From Guillardia theta CCMP2712 (Eukaryota > Cryptophyceae > Pyrenomonadales > Geminigeraceae): 64,000 nucleotides of DNA. Shown here one piece after another: positions 30,692 to 42,155 of the stretch. A program made the translations under genes and the position numbers. Within the stretch, counting starts at the first letter, position 1, and every line of letters starts with the position of its first letter. Below the pieces are notes generated by a model, which had not been told where the DNA came from, searched no databases, and worked only from the letters and a program-made list of their open reading frames with translations. The stretch covers positions 120,580-184,579 of the forward strand of contig NW_005434605.1 of NCBI RefSeq assembly GCF_000315625.1, read 5' to 3'.

Positions 30692-31152
30692 CTCAGTGTA
30701 GATGAACTTTCATGATATGATCTAAGTTCACCTTTGACTCTGCTGTCTTCCGAAGCCTCCAACCGTTTCCGAGTCACAATGACCGCCGGCGTATACCCAG
30801 TCGGGCTCCGGGCCCCGGGTCAGCGAGAAGCTGCACTGCGGCAGTGCGCCGGGCTGGCCGAGCGCCTTCCGAAGCCAAGTTTGGGCCTCAGTGCACTTGG
30901 AAGGAACTTCAGAACTTCGGAACTTCAAACTTTCAACTTTTTAAAGTTCAAAAACACTCGGATCATGAACCCCGGCCAATTCATGGCGATCGGACGGTTG
31001 GGCAGGGATAGCGATGGAGGCGGAGGAAGAGACAAGGTGGAGGGGGCGAGAGGAGGTTCCTTGCACTTGTACATGCTCGAGGGAGAGATGCTGGCTCTTC
31101 GAAAGCTGTAACCCTCCATCCCCCGCTTCTCTCACGCCCCACCTCCTTAGCA
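30692..31152. promoter_or_regulatory. Intergenic region with GC-rich island
   Basis: Spacer between two same-strand genes. Positions about 30790-30870 are GC-rich (GGGCCCCGGG, GCCGGGCTGGCC). Positions 30895-30960 are A/T-rich with repeated GAACTTC/ACTTTC words. It is the likely promoter for the gene at 31153. Confidence 0.45.
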
Positions 31153-32957
31153 ATGGGACCGATGGATCAAGATCCAATGGCCCTGGTTTCCAACAGCGAG
31201 CGCCTCAGGAATCAAGTGTTGGAGATGAGAAGCAGCGAATTCGACGTCGGAATGCTCGACAAGTCGTTCAGACGTGCGTACGAGCTCGCACCGACTGCCA
31301 TCCCAGTGAGCAGGAAGAAGAAGAAGAAGGGCCTGCTCAGCATCTACAACACCGAGGAGGAGCCCGACGATATGTCGAGCCGTTTGCCTTTCATCGAGGA
31401 GTCTCAGAAGAAGGAGATGGATGCAAGGCAGCAGCAAAAGCTCGAGGCTCGCCAATGGGGGAACGAGTTTGTGATCTGGAGGGACGATTTCGACCCGGGC
31501 TCCAACGAAACTCTGAGGGAAACGTTCGTGTCGAGGGCGAAGAACACGTACATGGACGTCAAGAAGCGATCGAACAACTTCAAGGACCACATTGTAGACA
31601 ACGGAATGTTGCGACCTGAGTACAACGAAGTGCGGGCAAAGACCTTCGAGAAGGTTATGCTGGCCAGGAATCTCCAGTACGACGATATCAAGAAGAAGTC
31701 GGAGAGGAGGGTGGAGAAGACCATGGCAGACGCGGGCCATCGCACTTGCACTCCATCCCGACGGAGGACCGGGAGAGCAGAAGGCTCTACCCTCGCTCCC
31801 CAGACTTCCAAGGAGAGGGGCGAGAGGGGGGGCATGGTGTCGATTCGTCCAAAGGAGGTGAAGAAGTCGCAGAACTGGAAGGCAACCCCCAACTTCAAGC
31901 ATTCAGCCCTGCTGGTCAAGCATGAGAGGCGTCGCTCCTTGGAAGGGATCCTCAAGCCCAGCGGCAGCCTGACGAGGATGGGCACGAAGCCGGTCTCCCC
32001 GGTTTCAAGGATACCCAGCGAGTTGTCGACGTCCCCCCAGAGCTATGAGGCCATGTACGAGGAGGAAGACTTCGTGCTGCATGCTCCGACGCCCGAGGTG
32101 GTGGTGGATGTGCTCGAGAGCTTCAAGGGGAAGCGGAAGGAGATCGTCGAGAAGGGTATGAAGGCCCAGCAAGACCTCAGCTCGTCCCGGGCTGAGGTGG
32201 ACGCTGAAATCCAACGGCTCAAGTCGATAGAGTCTGTGAAGAAAGTGAGCAAGAGGGAGAAGGTGAAGCAGCTCACTCAGAGCATGAGGCAACCAAGTCC
32301 CACCCCTAAGGAGAGCGCCGAGAGCTCCGACGAGCTCAGGACGCCAAGGGGGCCTCCTCTCCTCCGAGAGCCGGTCTATGCGGAAATGACGGAGGAGAAT
32401 GACGGCTCGCTGCTGACCAAAGGCAAGACTTTGCGCCGCCCAGAAAGGGAGATCTCGATCTACGTCGGGGAGGAGGAGGATCAGCCCGAGCAGGGGTCGG
32501 AGGGGTCGGAGGAAGGGAGCAGGGTCAGGACCGAGGAGGAAGAGAGGAGCCTGGCGGTCCTTAGGAAGTTCTACCCCAACAATCACATCCCAGCAGCTAA
32601 GAGCAGCAAGCCGCTGTTTCCTTTTTCTGCTGATGGGGAGGGAGGAGGAGGGGGGAAGCTAGAGCCGGCCCTCAGCCCGCGCATGCTGACGAAGAGCACT
32701 TTGGATTCGTTGCCTCTTCGCGTGCCGGATGGGTACATGACAACGATGATGGCGGAGCAAGAGGTCGAAGATGAAATCGAGCAGATGCAGGAAACGTTCT
32801 ATGAGAAAGACGCGAGGTAAGAAGACGTCGATGATTGAATGATGGAATCTCGATGGCTCGCATTGCAACTGAGCAGTGTGAACGAGAATCCTTGAAGGAT
32901 TTCGATTCGGATTTGATGTAGATGATGATGTTGAGGATTTTCGTTCATCGTTGTTTC

Positions 32958-33002
<45 letters not shown>

Positions 33003-34499
33003 CGGGGGGGGAAGAGGAGGAGGAGAATATTGACGAGAAGGATCGCAGTTGGCTTCAAAATGACAATCAAGCACTGCGGGCAAGCATTGAGAGCACCTTG
33101 AAAACTCAGATTGATCTTTCTCGCGCTGGCGCTTCTTTTATGTCATCCAGCACGGATGGTTTGAACCAAAAGTTGCTTGCTGACAACAACGACGAAGATG
33201 ATGACGAAGACCTTGGTTTGGACTCAGGCAATGGAAATCCTCCTCCTCCTCCTCCTCCTCCTCCTCCTCCTTTCATCTCTCTCCCTCCCTTTCCATTCTC
33301 CCCTTTCCTTTCTTCCTTCTCCGCCGTTCGGATTTGAGCTCACTCACTGCCTTGCAGGTCCGATTCTCTACAGGACAAGAGTTCCGAAAGCAGAAGATGC
33401 TCGTGCACATTCTGATGTAGCAGGGAAGCAAGACAAGGAGGACGATGTCAAAGTGGAGGAGGTGAGGGAGGACAAGCGCAGGAACGAGGAGGAAGCAGAG
33501 CGGAACGATGACGCAAAAGGGCAGGACGACAGGTTGGACAGAGAGGGAGCGGGTGGCGACAAAGACGATGTTATGCTCCATGCGACGCGCGACGTCCTTG
33601 CAGAGGGAGAGGAAGGAGAAGCACAGGTGAGAACAGGAAAGGCTGAATGATGTCTGACAGAAGTGAACTTGACAGAGGGAGGGGAAAGACATCGGGTTCA
33701 ACGATCCACTTGCGGAGCGAATGGTGCAGGTGAAGTTGAGCAGGAGCAGGAGCAGGAGCAGGAACAGGAGCAGGAGCAGGAGCAGGAGGCGCTGTGGTTG
33801 CTGGCTCATGACAGACTGCGGGCAGATCTGGGAGAAGTTGGAGATGACGAGCATCGAGCGACTTGAGATGATCATCAAGTACGCGGAAGTGGAGTATGCG
33901 CTGGTGCTGGAGGAAGCTCTGCAGGCCTGGGAAGAGGTCCGCTCCCTCCGCTCCCTCCGCTCCCTCCGCTCCCCTCCCTCGCTCCCCTCCCTTCGCTACC
34001 CTCTCTCCTTCTCATCCTTCCTCTCATTACCTCTGCTCTCCTTCCTCTTCCTGATCCTCTTTCTTCCAGTGCGCCGACGCGATCTTGGAGAGGGAGAGGG
34101 CTCTCAACCGCCTCCACCCCCAGCAGGGCGAGGTGAGAAGGAGGACACGAACTTGCAGCCTTTTACGTTTGACGCCTCGTGATCCGCAGCTGGGAAAGGA
34201 GGACGTCAAGGAGGAGATCACGAGACTAAACGAACAGGTTCTTCCACCTCCCCCTTCCCAGCTGGGGTTGTGCTGGCCGTGTAACTTGGTTCCAGTGCCA
34301 GAAGAGTATCGACCTCCTGCTGGCTAAGTTCGGGGACATCCCTTCCTACAGGTGCGGCGCTCGTACTTGATGACCCGGGCCTGCTGACGGATGCGAGGGT
34401 AGAGGCGAGAAGTACATCACCCAGCTGGACTCTTCCACCTTGGCACCCTCAGGCGAGGTGAAGGCGGAAAGGCCGAGGGCAGTCACGTTGTCAGACTAG
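31153..34499 (+). CDS. Acidic coiled-coil protein of unknown function
   Basis: The first exon (31153-32819) encodes 555 residues rich in Lys, Glu and Ser without a recognised domain (ends EQMQETFYEKDAR at a GTAAGA donor). Downstream coding segments are visible but their joins are tentative: an Asp run from a GAT repeat at 32960-33003 with an acidic tail to about 33230; 33360-33626; 33674-33729; 33826-33940; 34071-34132; 34191-34238; 34299-34351. The last segment ends at TAG 34497-34499. The late exons form a helix pair (LEMIIKYAEVEYALVLEEAL, then CADAILERERALNRLHP and CQKSIDLLLAKFGDIPSY). It may be cytoskeletal. The stop at 32820 could be real if the downstream part is a separate gene. ATG 31153 begins the long exon. 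Confidence 0.55.
33738..33790. repeat. (GGAGCA)n hexanucleotide repeat
   Basis: About eight copies of AGCAGG/GGAGCA, one with a single change, in a probable intron. The same hexamer family (as CTCCTG) recurs in the ARID gene at 52803-52884. Confidence 0.8.
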
Positions 34500-34534
34500 A
34501 TGCCGTTGTAACATTTTTGCTGTAATACTACTAC

Positions 34535-34685
34535 TACGTGTATATTACTACGGTGATTTTTGACTTAACCGTGTATGTTACTACGGTGATGTTTAACTTA
34601 ACCGTGTATATTACTACGGTGATTTTTTGACTTAACTATGTATATTGCTACAGTGATTTTTAACTTAACCGTATATTACTCTATA
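34535..34685. repeat. A/T-rich tandem repeat, 33-bp unit
   Basis: About 4.4 copies of a unit that starts CGTGTATATTACTACGGTGA and ends TTTGACTTAAC or TTTAACTTAAC. The copies differ at a few positions. It lies directly after the stop of the preceding gene, in strong contrast to the GC-rich surroundings. Confidence 0.85.
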
Positions 34686-34804
34686 AAGTGCGCAAGGACA
34701 GCAAACATTCGCATATGAATTGGAGTGTTGAAAAAAGCTGCCCTGTACTGCGCCTTCAAAAGAATGGCGCCAGGAGCAGCCTCCTGGAAGCCCTCGTTGT
34801 AGAT

Positions 34805-34925
34805 CATCCCTCCTTCATCTCCATCCTTCTTCATCTCCATCCTCCTTCATCTCCATCCTTCTTCATCTCCATCCTTCTTCATCTCCATCCTTCTTCATCT
34901 CCATCCTCCTTCATCTCCATTCTCC
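34805..34925. repeat. Pyrimidine-rich minisatellite, 16-bp unit
   Basis: About seven copies of CTTCTTCATCTCCATC with C/T variants. The 16-bp period shifts frame at each unit, so the open frame across it is not evidence of a gene. Confidence 0.85.
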
Positions 34926-35488
34926 TCTTCCCTCTCCCCGTTCCCCTCCTCCTCCTTCTCCTCCACCTCCTTAACCTCTTCCATCCTCCTCCCTCCTCCT
35001 CCTCCACCTCCTCATCATCACAACCCTCAGCACCAGCATCAGCACCTGCCATCTACACCATAGTTTGAGATACCCATTCTTCACCTTGACCGCTTCCTCC
35101 TGTGATGAGAATTTCACGTTGCCTTGCATTTCGAATATTTCTTGCGACTCTTTGTCTAACAGGACTTCATCTCTGATGGGACCTATCTGTAGAGCGTTGT
35201 CCATCCTCTGGTTGAGCCATGGCTGTTTGTCTCCAAAAGTTGTCCTCACTACACCTGGTATCACTTTCTCCATTCTGCCACGTCATGTTGCACTGAGACC
35301 TGACCTCGAAGGCTGCTGGCATGGGAGACGTAGCGACTGTGATGAAGGTAGCGCCTGACGTCCACGAGTTTCCTCCCACCTGACAAGTGTTCAGTTCCTC
35401 AAGAACGAGAAGACAGAGTTCGTCGGAGGGAAGAAAGGTAGAGCGTGTGCGGGCAGGAGAGGACTCGTCTGATTGTTGCTGGCCAGTC
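34926..35488. other. Intergenic region, weak minus-strand ORFs
   Basis: Pyrimidine-rich up to 35050, then mixed-composition DNA. Open minus-strand stretches near 34971-35273 and 35167-35511 have no recognisable domain. Upstream exons of the ankyrin gene may also lie here. Confidence 0.4.
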
Positions 35489-38400
35489 ATGGTCTTCCAC
35501 CTCGATCCCACCGGAATGTCGGCATTGTCCCTGGCAGCACAGAGTGGTCACTTTGAAGTGAGGAGGAGGAGGAGGAGGAGGAGGAGGAGGAGGAGGAGGA
35601 GGTGGTGGTGGTGGTGGTGGTGGTGGAGGAGGAGGAGGAGGAGGAGGAGGAAAACGAGGAGAGGATCTATGCTGATGATGAAGAACAGGTTGTCGATCTC
35701 CTGTTGCGAGTGAAAGTCCCTGCGAGCAGTCAGGCTGACGTCAACGGTCGCTCCAAAGCTGGTGGGGAGGAGGAGGAGGAGAGGGCAGGCGGCTGTCCCG
35801 TCTCACGAGCTTGTCAGGCGTCACGGCCCTCATGCTCGCCGCGCAGAACGGGCATGTCAACATCGTACGAACGCTGCTGGAGCACAAGGCGGACCCCCAG
35901 CTCAAGAGCGAGGCAGGGGACACAGCCCTCCACTACGCCACCCGCAACCCGGACACGCACACGAGGAGCGAGATCTTCTCCTTCATCCAGGACGCAGGGG
36001 GAGACGCCTCTTTGCCCAACGCACAGGGTCTGAGCGCGAGCGACCTGCTGAGAAGAGGAGCGGAGGTGATCGCTGCACCCTCCCCCTTTCTCCCTCCTCT
36101 TTCCTCATGATCTGCGCAGTCGTCCGGAGGGACAGGAGCAGCGCAGGTGACCCAGGGGGAGCGGGCGACCAGCCACGTGATGCAGATGTTGCAATGGAAG
36201 AGGCGACTGAAAACTGTGCTGGCAGGGGGGAGGGGAGACGCAGGAGGGATTGGAAGGGCAGAAGGAGACCACGGCGAAAGGGGAGGAGAAGGACGAGGGA
36301 AAGAAGAAATGCAAGGACGTGCAAGAGGCATACTGGGACGCGTACGGCCGACGTGTCCATCCAGAGACTATCGCGAGAGGTGAAGAAGTTTGTTGAACTC
36401 TGCGGACCCGCCTCCCTCTGCTCTGAACGATTCTGACAGAGTTAGCGAGACACCGGAAGGACAGAAGGAGAGAAGCGGCGAGGAGAAAGTGACCACTCCC
36501 GCCATATCTCTGATCCCCTACTTTCTCTTGCTCCTCCTCCCTCTCCCTCCTAGTCTCTGAGATGCTGAAAGATTGTTTGACAGGAAGGAGCAGCAGCTGG
36601 AGCAAGCCTACATCGCGATAACAGGGGACGAGAAGGAACGCAGGGAGGGAGGAGGGGAGCGTCTGTGACACAAGCCCTTCAGGGATTCAGCGGATTCAGA
36701 AAAGTTGGAGAGAGGACCAAGTTTGGGGAGGAGGAGATCAAAGAGAAGGTGAGAAGTTTGACCGGACAAGAGGACGATGAGAATTCCGAGGCCAAACGAG
36801 TCGGAGAACATGGAAGGGAAGGGCAGAAGGAAGGAAGGAAGAAAAGTGGGAGGAGAAGGAGGAGAGCGGGGAGGAGGAGGAGGAGGAGGAACAGGAGGAG
36901 GAGGAGGAGGAGGAGGAGGATAGTGCTGGAGTATCGGATTGGAGAACAATCTTACTCAAATTGCAGCTTTGCAGCATGGGTTTCTCTGAGGAGCAGGCAG
37001 CAAAGGCGGCTAAAGGTGAGAGCACAAAGGTGGATCCGGGGGGGGGAGGGGGAGGAGGAGGGAGGAGGAGGAAAAGGAGGAGGAGGAGGAGGAGGATGGG
37101 ACATGTTTGATTGCCGAGTTGTGTTTCCGTGGAGTGAACTCATTCCGTGTATCAGAAAATACTTCTTTGGAGGATGCGATCGAATGGATTATCTCAAGTG
37201 GGGGCGTCGAGGAGGAGGAGCAGGAGGAGGTGGAAGAAAACGAGGTGCAGGAGCTGCAGGAACAGATCAAGGAGTGGAGCATGCAGGTAGAGGATTTCGC
37301 TGCTCCCCTTCCCCCGACCTTTGACTCTGTTCCCGAGCAGCAGGATGCTGCGGGAGAAAGGCAGGATGGGAGCGATATGCTCGAACGGTGACTGCAATTC
37401 ACTACTCCTTTCTTGCAGCACTACCTTCTCGCCTTGCTCCTCCACTGCCTCTTTCCTTTCACCATCCTCTGCTCCACTTCCCTCCTCCCCTTCAACCCCC
37501 CCAACCTCCACCGAGCTCCCTCCCGTCTCCTCTTCATTGGGCTCACCCTGCCACCAGGTTTTTCTCCGCGGCAGCCTCTGGAGCCTCCGCAGGGCAAGAG
37601 ATTCTCCGCTTCCTCCAGGTCGATCGCTGACCCTCCCCCTCCCCCTCCCCCTCCCGCTCCCCCTCTTCTCTTCTCTCCGTTCCTCTCCCCTTCCCCATCT
37701 TTTCCCTTCTGCCTCCGCTGACTTCCATCAAGAGTCAGATGTCTCGACCAGCAAACTTCGCCACCGACACGCAAATTTCTTCTACCGACTACAGAGAGCG
37801 CGAGCTCCAGGCCTTCGACTTCCACTCCCTCCAGCAGTCGGTAGGGCGAGCAGGGAGGGAAGGAAGGAGGCGGAGGGAGGGAGGGGAGGGGAGGGGAGGG
37901 GAGGGGAGGGGAGGGGAGGGGAGGGAGGGAGGGAGGGAGGAGAAAGAGGGTTTGTGGGTAGGTGGGTGGAGGGGGGGGCTCACGGTGAGCAGGACGGGAC
38001 TATCGAGCACTTTGAGCCACAGCAGAGGCGAAAGGGGATGGAGCTGGAGGATGGCGATTTGCACTTAGAGGGCAACATAGAGGTGAGAGATGCTTTGAAG
38101 GGGAGGAGGAGGGGAGGAGGCTGGATCTTAAGAGTGCTGACGGGTGAGCGTACAGGGTTGGGATCAGTTCCATGCCAACGAGAAGTTGTTTGGCACAGCA
38201 ACAACTTACAAGGAAGAAATTTATACGAGCAAGCTAGACAGGTCGAGATTGACCGAGGAGCAGATCCGAAGAGCTGAGGTAGTAGAACAAAAACCTCCTC
38301 TTCCTCCTTCTCCATATGTTCCTCCTCCTCCTCCTCCTCCTCCTCCTCTTCCATATATTCCTCCTCCTCCTCCTCCATATGTTCCTCCTCCTCCTCCTCC

Positions 38401-38579
38401 TCTTCCATATATTCCTCCTCCTCTTCCATGTATTCTGTTGTTCTTGTGTGTGTTCTCTTCTCTCATTTCCCTGGTAGCTGCTGGCAAAGGAGATTGAAAA
38501 AGAGCGCGATGGGTCGGCAGCTGTTGAACAGGAAGCTGTCGGAGACGACGATACCTGGGCAACGGACGTACATCGTTGA
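35489..38579 (+). CDS. Composite protein with ankyrin repeats, UBA and ataxin-2 LsmAD domain
   Basis: A full chain of exons closes in frame: 35489-35557, 35689-35761, 35818-36065, 36120-36215, 36262-36379, 36440-36488, 36584-36664, 36700-36748, 36967-37015, 37156-37286, 37341-37387, 37419-37557, 37593-37618, 37735-37840, 38026-38082, 38156-38278, 38478-38579. Ankyrin repeats come first (TGMSALSLAAQSGHFEVVDL, GVTALMLAAQNGHVNIV). A basic helical region follows, then a UBA domain (LCSMGFSEEQAAKAAK spliced to ENTSLEDAIEWIISSG), a Ser/Pro-rich linker and an LsmAD domain (FATDTQIS, RERELQAF, WDQFHANEKLFG). UBA binds ubiquitin; LsmAD is the hallmark of ataxin-2, an RNA-processing factor. Two introns of 35 nt are unusually short, so this could be two genes split near 37390. 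No Lsm domain was found. Confidence 0.65.
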
Positions 38580-39366
38580 GGAGGAGCAAGAGGATGAGAA
38601 TGAAGGCAAGGATTAGAAGGACGAGGGACGACGAGGATGGTAAATGCAGCAAGAGAAGAAGGAAATTTTCGTGTTTTGATTTTCCGATCCACTTCGAATT
38701 TATTTATATGAATTCATGGAATGCAATCGTGCGAGACGATCTAATAACATACCTTACATCAAAGGCTCCCTCTCCTCAACCATCAAAATACAGTTTGATC
38801 CACGACGTCTCTTCATCTCTTTCATCTTCATCTCGTACATCTTCGTCTATGCTGTTTCTACACCCTCAACTGCCTGCTGGCTCTCCGGCCCATCGGATCA
38901 CACAAGACGCTTCAGAACCCTGTGTTGCCACCATTCATCTTCGACCTCGTGCAGATGGGCTGACATGCCTCCGAATGTCTTGCGATTGTCGAGGCTGAGA
39001 TGCGAGGATCGTACTTTGTCTACAAATCATCACCACGACTCGATTCATCCCTTTCTCTCGCTCTGAGGGCCCAGGGAAGAAATTCGCCATTCGTTTGACA
39101 AGAAACAGAAATAATATTACAAGGCAGCAAGAAAAGGGCTTTCATCTCGACTTCACAGCCACTCTATTTGTGACTGTACCACAGCGAAACCGGAAGAAGA
39201 AGAAAAGTCACTTTCTTGCGGACATATCCAAATGATCATCATCATCATCATCATCTCCATCATCACTTTCTCAAACACCATAGCCATCAAAATTCATCTT
39301 TGTCATCGTCTTATCAGTTTCTCCAACAACAAACTTAACAACCTTGACATCATCATCATTGCAGAG
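38580..39366. other. Intergenic region
   Basis: Mixed-composition DNA downstream of the LsmAD gene. A short (ATC)n run lies at about 39235-39265. Plus-strand ORFs at 38576-39066 show no domain and are probably 3' UTR or chance. Confidence 0.4.
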
Positions 39367-39690
39367 CTATGAGCCCAAGGAGCCATCATGATAGAAAGAA
39401 AGCATGGCACGAAGCTCACCAGCATTCTTCGTCGCACACTGCATTCCATTCTCAATGGTCTGACAGAGGTTCGAGGTCTTTCTCTTCTTCGCATTCGATG
39501 CTTGCAAACTTGAGCAGTCCAGCGAGTTGACATTCACATTCACATCTTGTGTCTGGTCATAGGAAAACAGCAACTTCTCCTGAAGTTTCTCCTCCACATT
39601 CACAGTATGCAAGATTGGCTTCGGCGATTCTTCCTTGACCACTGCGACAACACCATCAACGACTGCAAGAGCGGATGAAATCTTCAGCAT
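39367..39690 (-). CDS. Hypothetical protein, 107 residues
   Basis: Small intact ORF with balanced composition (begins MLKISSALAVVDGVVAVVKE, contains SNAKKRKTSN, a possible nuclear signal). No family is recognised. It could be a short gene or the last exon of a longer one. Its neighbours on both sides are non-coding. Confidence 0.35.
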   Translation of the reverse strand: MLKISSALAVVDGVVAVVKEESPKPILHTVNVEEKLQEKLLFSYDQTQDVNVNVNSLDCSSLQASNAKKRKTSNLCQTIENGMQCATKNAGELRAMLSFYHDGSLGS

Positions 39691-40130
39691 GAACCTGTTG
39701 CATTTGGTTTACTGCCAGGTGTAACCTTCCCTCCCTTTGTTTCACTCGCTTCTTTCTTTGGATCACCCGTGCTCTGTCAATACCAGCGTAAGGGGCAGAC
39801 GTGAACACACAAGTCAACAGTCACCTTGCAGGCTTTGCTTTCCTTGCTTGTCCCTTGTCCTCCCGATCTTCAGCAGAATGTCAGAAGGTCACCAAGAAGA
39901 AAGCATTCCTGCTTTCAGGAACAAACTGAGGGAGACAAGCATAGACACAAAGGCAGCAAAGGGAACGAAGAGAGAAATGAGCAAGAACGCAAAGGGGCAA
40001 GAAAAAGTTCTCAGGGCGTGATGAAATTGGGGCTGACAGAGAAATTCTGATTATGATCGTCATGAGAGATTATGTGCAGTGACAGGCAGGGTATGTTCCG
40101 CTACTATCATAGACATTTTCCTCCTGCTCC
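39691..40130. other. Intergenic region
   Basis: No coding signal recognised. Purine-rich around 39890-40020. Confidence 0.4.
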
Positions 40131-40820
40131 TCACCCGTCCGACTTCCGTTTTGGCGAGTGGTCGCCGCTGCCTGAGGAAGTGCGAGACAGTTGGAGCAGG
40201 AGCTCAGCAGCATACACGCGCTCATCGTAGCTCTTCTCCTTCGCTGCCCCTTCTGAGTCCCCCTTGCCCCTGCAGCCATCCTCCCCCTTGCCCTCCTGCC
40301 CCTTGTCGGGCAAACCGGTAGACCTGTTTGCTGCCTCATCGGCCTCCGCTGGCGAGTGTCCCGAGGGTTTGCCAGGAGCAGAGGACGAGACCTTTCTCTT
40401 GAGCCCGAACTTCTTCTTCAGGTTGTCCTGGACGTCACTTGGGAGCAGACCAGGAGCGTAAGAGCGCAACTTGCCCTTCCTGTCCAGGTCCATCCAAATA
40501 TTGAAGTAGCCGCATTGACTGCAGACGGCCCAACGAGCATCTACACCGCAGGCTTCCTTGTAGCATCGCACGAGCGCTTCCTCCTTGGATTGTCCAACCC
40601 TCACTTCCGCAACGCGGCAGAAGCGCTTGTCTTCCCTAAACATGCCATGAACTTCCGTCACCTTATAGTCGTCCACACGTCGTTCCTTGACGCCTCTCCA
40701 AGGAAGGACGAAGTCTGCGAAAGACTTTCCATTGCTAGTCTCTGTCAGGGGCACGAGGCGCACGCGAGCGGCGCGCGAGTCGGAGGAGCATTTCTTGCAG
40801 TAGCGCTCGTCGTCGGGCAT
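40131..40820 (-). CDS. Hypothetical Cys-rich protein, possible zinc ribbon
   Basis: From the ATG at 40820 (MPDDERYCKKC) the protein has 229 residues. An ATG at 40952 would add 44 Pro-rich residues read from a G-rich intergenic tract and is less likely. A CKKC pair at residues 8-11 and a CSQCGYFNIW pair about 110 residues later could form a split zinc-binding site. Between them the sequence is mixed alpha/beta in character (FADFVLPWRGVKERRVDDYK). The C-terminal 80 residues are Lys/Gly/Ser-rich and disordered. No family recognised. Confidence 0.5.
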   Translation of the reverse strand: MPDDERYCKKCSSDSRAARVRLVPLTETSNGKSFADFVLPWRGVKERRVDDYKVTEVHGMFREDKRFCRVAEVRVGQSKEEALVRCYKEACGVDARWAVCSQCGYFNIWMDLDRKGKLRSYAPGLLPSDVQDNLKKKFGLKRKVSSSAPGKPSGHSPAEADEAANRSTGLPDKGQEGKGEDGCRGKGDSEGAAKEKSYDERVYAAELLLQLSRTSSGSGDHSPKRKSDG

Positions 40821-42155
40821 GGCGGTCGGGGAGCCGAGCGCGAGATGGGGGAGGGGCAGATGGGGTGGGGCACCATCAAGGTAGGTGGGGGTACCTGAAA
40901 CTGGGTGGTATCTAGGTAATTGGAGGGGGTATTCAGGGACAAACGTCTTCATCTAGAGGGTGGGGGTCAGGATGTGATCATCTCAAGATGGGTGGGTCAT
41001 GTTGAAGTTTAGGGGTACTCAAGGTCTGTTGGGGTGAGGTGGGTGGGGTCAATGGCACTATTAAAAATGGGGTCCGATGGAAGAAAAGGAGGGGTGGTAA
41101 CCAATGTGATTAGGGTCCTTTAATTGTATACCAGGAATTCAAAAAAAATGAGGGTAGGGTACTATCAAAAACTGGGTGGGGGTGTGCAGAATTACATCAA
41201 AAAGGGTAGTTGGACTCTATAAAGAGCAGGGTAGGGTCTTGTCGATTTAGATAGGGTGGGGTTACGAGGGTGGGGGTTAGGTGAGAAAAGCATTCGATCA
41301 TGTGGGTACGGTGGTAAGACAGTATACGTTCGAGGGGTGCATAATGAGGGTGATTTGATGGGGGGTGGGGTACGGGGTGTGCTACGCCTTGGAGTGGGAG
41401 AGTTCCGAGGGTGGGGTGAATGTGTACACAGGGTGGGTATCACGAAACTGGAGGAGGGGTAGTAGGATCATGGGTGAACGGAGAACCCACAGATCAATCT
41501 GGATCAGGGGGTGAATAATGAAAGGGTGGCAGGGACATTAAAAGGGTGGGTGGGTATGTTGAGGGGTGTTTTGAAATTAGATGTCGGAGGCATGGGTGGG
41601 GTAGGGGTGGATGGGTTTAGTTCAACAGGGGTGGTCGATACCACGGGGTGAGGGGTAGGTAGAAAGCGGAAAGGTGAACAGAAGGGTAGGGAGTAGGGAA
41701 GGGGTGGGTATGGGGGGAGGTCAGGGGGTGGGATTTGTTAAGGAGCGGGGATGTGGTCCTTTTCCGGGGGCCGGCGTCCCGGTGCTCCCGGATCGGGGTG
41801 ACTCTGAGACTCGCTGAGCGGCCCGTACAGTGATCGCTGGGCCGGGCGGAAACCGTTGAACAGTGCGCGGCATCATCGGATCCGGGCGAGCCTTGGCGGC
41901 GGCCCCCGGGGGCGACTGGCCGGTGCGCGGCCGGCCCGGCTCAGGCTCGCCGGGGGCCGGGACCCGGTACTATGACTGAGCCTGGTTCACGAACTTCGGA
42001 ACGCCTATGCGGGATACACTGAGTACAGTAGTACTAGCCTCAGGGCCCACGCCCGGCGGGGCAGTACGATCAGACTCCATCTAGTAGTCAAATGATACAG
42101 AAACGGATATATTACCATGAGTCCGTGATAACCGCTCCGGGGAAGACGGCTACTG
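40821..42155. other. Gene-free region: G-rich tract and GC palindromic island
   Basis: Positions 40840-41750 are dominated by GGGTGGGG, GGGGTAGGG and GGGGTGGGT words on the plus strand, with almost no long C-runs. Positions 41755-41975 are a GC island rich in CCGGGGGCCGG, GGGCCGGGCGG and GGCCGGCCCGG. Short plus-strand ORFs (for example 41256-41462) are repeat translations. No gene seen. Confidence 0.7.

Noticed and set aside
34810-34925. Possible CRISPR-like array from regularly spaced CATCTCCATC words
   Set aside because: Units are contiguous with no spacers; it is a plain minisatellite in eukaryotic DNA.
34688-35068. Plus-strand ORF of 126 codons rich in Ser, Pro and Ile
   Set aside because: It translates a 16-bp minisatellite that cycles through all frames; no coding character.
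35167-35511. Minus-strand ORF of 114 codons
   Set aside because: No domain, overlaps the first ankyrin exon, and no supporting neighbouring exon was found.
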